Assembly: GCA_947447845.1 (NCBI GenBank)
Contig: CANFNO010000097.1
Coordinates: 1 to 8,130 of the forward strand
Direction of reading: 5' to 3'
DNA: 8,130 nt
DNA from: Burkholderiales bacterium
Lineage (GTDB): Bacteria > Pseudomonadota > Gammaproteobacteria > Burkholderiales > Burkholderiaceae
Made by a program: the position numbers and the translations under genes. This document shows, in pieces, positions 6,553 through 8,130 of this stretch. Under the pieces are notes generated by a model. It made no database searches and was not told where the DNA came from. It was given only the letters and a program-made list of their open reading frames with translations. How positions within the stretch are numbered: position 1 is the first letter of the stretch; each line of letters starts with the position of its first letter.

Positions 6553-8130
6553 TCAGTCTTCAAACTTCAATGAAACCATGGCACGGCGATTAAAGCGGAA
6601 CTTCCAGTCGCCGTCCTGATACGGCTCGCCCAGGTTTTGCAGCACAAAAGACAACTCGGCCTTTTTGCCTGCAATGCGCAGGTCTTGTGCCAGTCGCACA
6701 TCGGTGCGCTGCATGGAAAACAACCAAGGGCTGTCGCTGATGGACATCAGCGCCACATCGTCGGCCACTTGGTGCATGAGAGACAGGTGCAGGTCCTGCG
6801 CAAAACTGTGCATCAATGTCAGACTGGCGGCATAGCGGGGTGCGCCATGCTCGGTGCGAAACCGGGTGGAGCCGCCCCCTGGCGACGCGTTGACCGCAAT
6901 GGAGGTCCAGGTCTGCGTCAGAAACAGGCGGGTCGCAGGGCTTGGAGCCCAGTCGGCCTGCAGTTCGACGCCTTCGATACGGTAGTCATCGCCATTCAGC
7001 GTCGTGCGGGGCGGCAGACCGATGCCGTTGCGGTCCGTGGTGGCAGTAATGCCGTCGCTGATATGTTCGCTAAAGACGCGCACATCGGCACTCACAGCGG
7101 CCTCCCGTGGCGCCATGTGGTAGCCCAGTTCACGCGAAAGGAGCTTTTCCGAAATCAGGGTGCCGTTGTTGTAGGAAAAGTAGCCGGTCGCGTATTGGCG
7201 GCTGAGGTCGTAATACTGAACTTGTCCGAATTTTTCGAAAGCACTGGGTGGTCGAAAGGCGGTAGACATTCCCGCGCGCAAAGTGTGGCCCGGCAGGAGA
7301 TGCCAGTTCAGCATGACGCGGGGCGACAGGGAGTCGCCGGCAATCGTGCTGTGCTCGCCCAGGGCTCCAGCGTTTAACAGCAAGGCATCATTCAGTCGCC
7401 ATTCGGCGCTGCCAAAAACACGGGTGAAATCGGTGGTTACGCCGCCGAGCTGGTCAAACTGAGGGACGGAAACAATTCGTTCCCGCCGCAGCTCTGCACC
7501 CCAGACGCCGCGCAGCGTGGGACTGAAACGAATGGTGTGCTGTGCCGTCAGTGTGTCAATGTATTCGTTGCCACCAAATTCGACCGGCGCGCCGTAAAAA
7601 TCCACGAGCGTCCCGCCAAACGGCAAGACAAGGTGTGCCAGAAAGGGAAAGCTGTCATGTTCGACATTCTCGGTGTGGGAGGCGCTGATCGACAGATCTT
7701 GCGCATCATCCAAGGTGGCACGCCAATCGGCCTGGACAAATTGCGAACCCTGGAACCGCATGCGCGCCGGGTTGCCATACTCATCAGGCAGGACGCTGCC
7801 CCGCCCCGCATAAATGCCCACACCACCAGCGCGCAAATCCAGTTCGGCGCCATGCTGCAGGGTCCAATGGGAAGAGAGGTTCAGACGCTCGGTGTGGTTT
7901 TTGCCAAAGGCCCCTTGCAGGCCGTCGTCACTCACACTGTCAGCGCTCAGACGAAAGTTGGCGTCGCCCGAGGACCAGCCCACGCGCATGCCGATATCGG
8001 CAACCGCGTTTTCACCCCGGGTGACGCTGGCTGAAGTGCCTGTGGTTTCGCGCGCGTCGCGCGAGACGATATTGACCACGCCCAAAAAGGCCCGCGCTCC
8101 ATAGGTGGCGGAGTTGGAGCCGCGCAAAAC
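6553..8130 (-). CDS. TonB-dependent outer-membrane receptor, C-terminal 525 residues (5' end outside window)
   Basis: The frame is open to the window edge and starts mid-gene with VLRGSNSATYGARAFLGVVNIVSRD, the conserved end of the TonB-receptor plug domain (usual form: RGPxSxLYGxxAxxGVINIxTR). The TTG at 8127 is therefore an internal leucine codon, not a start. The remaining 500 or so residues are a beta-barrel of alternating amphipathic strands. They include a TAFRPPSAFEKFG motif typical of these barrels and a C-terminal strand RRAMVSLKFED ending close to an aromatic residue. The signal peptide, TonB box and most of the plug lie upstream of the window. Such receptors import scarce ligands (siderophores, cobalamin, sugars, aromatics and others) or transduce signals. 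The ligand cannot be read from this part. It is the first visible gene of a cluster with a binding protein 4 bp downstream and a hybrid kinase, which suggests ligand delivery to a periplasmic sensor. Confidence 0.9.
   Translation of the reverse strand, partial: VLRGSNSATYGARAFLGVVNIVSRDARETTGTSASVTRGENAVADIGMRVGWSSGDANFRLSADSVSDDGLQGAFGKNHTERLNLSSHWTLQHGAELDLRAGGVGIYAGRGSVLPDEYGNPARMRFQGSQFVQADWRATLDDAQDLSISASHTENVEHDSFPFLAHLVLPFGGTLVDFYGAPVEFGGNEYIDTLTAQHTIRFSPTLRGVWGAELRRERIVSVPQFDQLGGVTTDFTRVFGSAEWRLNDALLLNAGALGEHSTIAGDSLSPRVMLNWHLLPGHTLRAGMSTAFRPPSAFEKFGQVQYYDLSRQYATGYFSYNNGTLISEKLLSRELGYHMAPREAAVSADVRVFSEHISDGITATTDRNGIGLPPRTTLNGDDYRIEGVELQADWAPSPATRLFLTQTWTSIAVNASPGGGSTRFRTEHGAPRYAASLTLMHSFAQDLHLSLMHQVADDVALMSISDSPWLFSMQRTDVRLAQDLRIAGKKAELSFVLQNLGEPYQDGDWKFRFNRRAMVSLKFED

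Noticed and set aside
8125..8127. TTG as start codon of the TonB receptor
   Set aside because: The frame continues upstream to the window edge, and the surrounding residues (VLRGSNSATYG) are the middle of the plug domain, so this codon is an internal leucine.
1..8130. CRISPR arrays, tRNA or rRNA genes, insertion-sequence transposases
   Set aside because: None seen. There are no regularly spaced direct repeats, no tRNA-like cloverleaf in the gaps and no transposase-like protein in any frame.

Overview
The window looks like chromosome of a GC-rich betaproteobacterium, most likely Burkholderiales/Comamonadaceae. The basis is the protein sequences: an ETF beta subunit, a hybrid kinase with an HDLRQP-type H-box, a PF04392-type solute-binding protein, and high GC. 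I could not run a search, so the genus is left open. Every real gene lies on the minus strand, so transcription runs from high to low coordinates.

Upstream block (8130 down to 3691): an envelope-spanning sensory cluster of three tightly packed genes. These are the C-terminal part of a TonB-dependent outer-membrane receptor (its start lies outside the window), a secreted periplasmic binding protein of the ABC_sub_bind family, and a membrane-bound hybrid histidine kinase with a C-terminal receiver domain. The receptor stop and the binding-protein ATG are 4 bp apart. The binding-protein stop overlaps the kinase start as ATGA. No ABC permease or ATPase is present, so the binding protein more likely presents a ligand to the kinase than feeds an importer. 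No DNA-binding response regulator is in the window, so the output partner must be encoded elsewhere.

Middle (3690 to 3572): a 119-bp intergenic region with a perfect 7+7 bp inverted repeat (TTTGCGA-N9-TCGCAAA), a run of seven C on the coding strand and a weak -10-like hexamer. It is the likely promoter/operator region of the downstream block.

Downstream block (3571 to 1): an 854-residue FAD oxidoreductase fused to a GcvT-like tetrahydrofolate domain (dimethylglycine/sarcosine dehydrogenase superfamily), then etfB, then the first 11 codons of etfA at the window edge (ATG at 35-33). The natural reading is an oxidative N-demethylation unit: the dehydrogenase oxidises an N-methyl substrate, the one-carbon unit goes to tetrahydrofolate, and electrons go to ETF. 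The exact substrate cannot be read from the sequence. The ETF pair could also be the general housekeeping one.

Two things stand out. First, the etfB-etfA junction, usually tight, holds a 163-bp spacer with a 23-bp imperfect inverted repeat and nested GCA-loop hairpins, resembling a small repeat element. Second, the receptor/binding-protein/kinase cluster sits directly upstream of a candidate-operator-controlled catabolic operon.
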